DNA from: Porticoccaceae bacterium
GTDB taxonomy: Bacteria; Pseudomonadota; Gammaproteobacteria; Pseudomonadales; Porticoccaceae
DNA length: 6,405 nucleotides
Assembly (NCBI GenBank): GCA_030590275.1
Contig: JAUUYV010000112.1
Coordinates: forward strand, 1-6,405
Direction of reading: 5' to 3'
The notes below the pieces were generated by a model, which did no database searches, was not told the origin of the DNA, and was given only the letters and a program-made list of their open reading frames with translations. The translations under genes and the position numbers were made by a program. Shown here piece after piece: positions 5,357-6,405 of this stretch. The number at the start of each line of letters is the position of its first letter. The first letter of the stretch is position 1.

Positions 5357-5958
5357 CACTGGACAGTCGCCGGTATTGCCCTGTTGCCAGGGATAGAGTT
5401 GTCAGAGATAGAGTTACCAGCAAACGAACTGCCCGAGACAGCGTTACCATTATCGAGCACTACTTCACCGGTCAACCAGTTGACGTTTATGGTCATGGTT
5501 CCAGCCGACGCGCTTAGCTCTAAACGGCCACCGCTGGAGCTGCCATCGGGATAAAACATAATGCTGTCAGAGGTAACTGTTTCCTCCCGACGAGTGCTCT
5601 TCAGTGACAGGGACAAGGCCTCGGGAAGAGTGACTTGCTCGCTAGTGGGAATAATTGTGTAGGCGCGATTAGCATATCGATATTGAGGGTTCTGGTTTTC
5701 AGTGACTCGCTTTTCTAAGGCCTGTCTCCCTGGATCAGTATCCCTTATGCCCAGAGTAATCCCAGCTTCAACGCCATCGGTAATCGCGCGAACACGAGCG
5801 CTACGCAGCACAGATACTAACTGTCTGGCACTGGTTTTCATGCGCGCGCCATCCTGGCCTGACACGATACTGACACTGGTCACTGATATTGCCATCACCA
5901 GCAAGACAATCACTACCAGCAGTTCCAGCAGCGTAAAGCCTTTTGAGTTTTTTTTCAT
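5356..5958 (-). CDS. gspH: GspH, T2SS minor pseudopilin with a repetitive C-terminal tail
   Basis: This 200-aa minor pseudopilin is thought to join the tip complex to the GspG shaft. The leader MKKNSKG is cut before Phe8, and FTLLELLVVIVLLVMAISVT has Glu at +5. The helix is followed by the family pattern ARQLVSVLRSARVRAITDG (44-62). The C-terminal GspH signature FYPDGSSSGGRLEL (135-148) then INVNWLTGEV (157-166) is clear. After it comes a tail (about 170-195) of period-5 units such as AGNSI, SDNSI and PGNRA, which most GspH proteins lack. ATG at 5958 is chosen because it gives a normal short basic leader. A TTG seven codons earlier (5979) is in frame but has no Shine-Dalgarno site and falls in the intergenic hairpin. 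An 8-A run covers codons 2-4. It follows gspG after 48 bp and shares a base with gspI. Confidence 0.93.
   Translation of the reverse strand: MKKNSKGFTLLELLVVIVLLVMAISVTSVSIVSGQDGARMKTSARQLVSVLRSARVRAITDGVEAGITLGIRDTDPGRQALEKRVTENQNPQYRYANRAYTIIPTSEQVTLPEALSLSLKSTRREETVTSDSIMFYPDGSSSGGRLELSASAGTMTINVNWLTGEVVLDNGNAVSGSSFAGNSISDNSIPGNRAIPATVQ
5387..5446. repeat. Degenerate 15-bp tandem repeat encoding the GspH tail
   Basis: Four consecutive 15-bp units can be aligned at 5387-5401, 5402-5416, 5417-5431 and 5432-5446. The first two differ at three positions (CCAGGGATAGAGTTG and TCAGAGATAGAGTTA); the other two are more diverged. The flanking unit 5372-5386 shows faint similarity. On the coding strand they give five-residue units of the form small-Gly/Asp-Asn/Ser-Ser-hydrophobic. 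This looks like an old expansion that is now decaying. Confidence 0.7.
5948..5955. repeat. A8 homopolymer at codons 2-4 of gspH
   Basis: On the coding strand the ATG of gspH is followed directly by eight A residues (AAA AAA AA of Lys2, Lys3 and Asn4). This length can be prone to slippage by polymerase. A one-base change would destroy gspH and uncouple gspI. Lys-rich prepilin leaders often have A-runs, so it may be incidental. Confidence 0.9.
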
Positions 5959-5974
5959 AACTGCTCTACATCTA

Positions 5975-5992
5975 TGCAAACAGTGTTTTGCA
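5975..5992 (-). promoter_or_regulatory. Hairpin in the gspG-gspH intergenic gap
   Basis: TGCAAA and TTTGCA form a perfect 6-bp inverted repeat around a 6-nt loop. It lies in the 48 bp between the gspG stop (6007) and the gspH ATG (5958). No T-run follows in the direction of transcription, so it is not a standard terminator. A plausible role is as a 3' stabilising or partial processing element that raises the gspG message over the downstream genes. This is inferred from position only; the stem is short and AT-rich. Confidence 0.4.
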
Positions 5993-6006
5993 GAATATTT
6001 ATTGCC

Positions 6007-6405
6007 CTATTCCCAGCTCACCACATCGGCATTTTCTGCCTCTCCACCTTCGTTGTTATCGGCCCCCAGTGAAAACAGATCATAGGCCCCGTGTTCCCCA
6101 GGCGCGCGATAAACATAATCATTGCCCCAGGGATCCTGGCGAATAACTTTTTTCTTCAGGTAGGGACCATTCCAGAAACGTGCCCCAGAGGGTTTTTCAA
6201 TCAAGGCCTCCATGCCCTCAGTGCTAGTGGGATAGCGACCCACCTCCAGGTGAAACAGGTCGAGCGCGGTGCCGAACTCTTCTATTTGCAGGGCGGCAGT
6301 TTTAGTTTTAGAACCACCGATCTGCTTAATCACCTGGGGTCCAACCAGGCTTGCTAGCAAGCCCAGGATCACTAACACCACCAATAATTCAAGCAGGGTA
6401 AAACC
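6007..6405 (-). CDS. gspG: GspG, major T2SS pseudopilin (5' end beyond the window)
   Basis: These 132 residues begin exactly at the Gly before the prepilin peptidase cut (G|FTLLELLVV), so essentially the whole mature major pseudopilin is present and only the leader is missing. GspG polymerises into the pseudopilus that pushes substrates through the secretin. Visible landmarks are Glu at +5, the hydrophobic helix VVLVILGLLASLVGPQVI, LFHLEVGRYPTSTEGMEALI (about 56-75), GPYLKKK, DPWGNDYVYRAPGEHGAYDL (about 92-111) and the calcium-binding end SLGADNNEGGEAENADVVSWE (112-132). The Pro usually two residues before DPWG is Arg here (IRQDPWG). A naive start at the internal TTG at 6384 would be wrong: the frame is open to the edge and the conserved N-terminus lies upstream of it. 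gspF is expected immediately to the right in an Xps-type operon. Confidence 0.97.
   Translation of the reverse strand, partial: GFTLLELLVVLVILGLLASLVGPQVIKQIGGSKTKTAALQIEEFGTALDLFHLEVGRYPTSTEGMEALIEKPSGARFWNGPYLKKKVIRQDPWGNDYVYRAPGEHGAYDLFSLGADNNEGGEAENADVVSWE
6348..6363. repeat. Perfect 16-bp palindrome inside gspG
   Basis: GGCTTGCTAGCAAGCC is fully self-complementary. It lies in the part of gspG that encodes the conserved hydrophobic helix (LGLLASLVG). Leu/Ala-rich coding can create such symmetry. A binding site within the gene is possible but nothing else supports it. Confidence 0.6.

Noticed and set aside
5959..5979. TTG start seven codons upstream for gspH
   Set aside because: It has no ribosome site and would add an atypical leader. 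The ATG at 5958 gives the usual short basic prepilin leader.

Overview
The window holds most of one minus-strand operon for a type II secretion system (T2SS), the envelope machine that moves folded exoproteins from the periplasm across the outer membrane. Read in the direction of transcription (right to left), the order is gspG (5' end cut by the right edge), gspH, gspI, gspJ, gspK, gspL, gspM, a short gspN/gspC-like gene, and gspD (3' part cut by the left edge). The order G-H-I-J-K-L-M-N-D with the secretin last matches the Xanthomonas Xps layout. In the commoner gspC-D-E-F-G... layout the secretin is near the front. Expected neighbours outside the window are gspE and gspF to the right and the rest of gspD to the left. 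No prepilin peptidase gene (gspO/pilD) is present here.

The organism is most likely a gammaproteobacterium of intermediate GC content. This is inferred from the Xps-like order and protein architecture; the sequence does not identify a genus.

Region by region: 6405-4164 encodes the five-member pseudopilus minus its last gene: the major pseudopilin GspG and the minor pseudopilins GspH, I and J, each with a class III prepilin leader (G|F....E). 4174-3209 encodes GspK, the tip pseudopilin, which lacks Glu at +5 as the family does. 3194-1399 encodes the inner-membrane assembly platform: GspL (cytoplasmic domain, one membrane span, PilN-like periplasmic domain), GspM (one span, coiled coil, periplasmic domain) and the GspN/GspC-like connector (one span, HR-type periplasmic domain, no PDZ). 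After a 199-bp gap, 539-1 encodes the start of GspD, with a probable lipoprotein signal and the N0 domain that would dock with the HR domain.

From gspH to the gspN-like gene the genes overlap by 1-11 nt or are 14-15 nt apart, so translational coupling is likely. The two larger gaps, G-H (48 bp, with a hairpin) and N-D (199 bp), fall beside the two products whose stoichiometry differs most from the rest, the major pseudopilin and the secretin.

This is a known kind of system. The unusual parts are lineage-specific decorations: Lys/Arg-rich segments in the periplasmic parts of both GspM and the GspN-like protein, three exact 18-bp tandem repeats in the GspL linker, a period-5 repeat tail on GspH, and several non-ATG starts. 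No stretch over 300 bp lacks a gene, and no RNA gene, mobile element or CRISPR array was seen.
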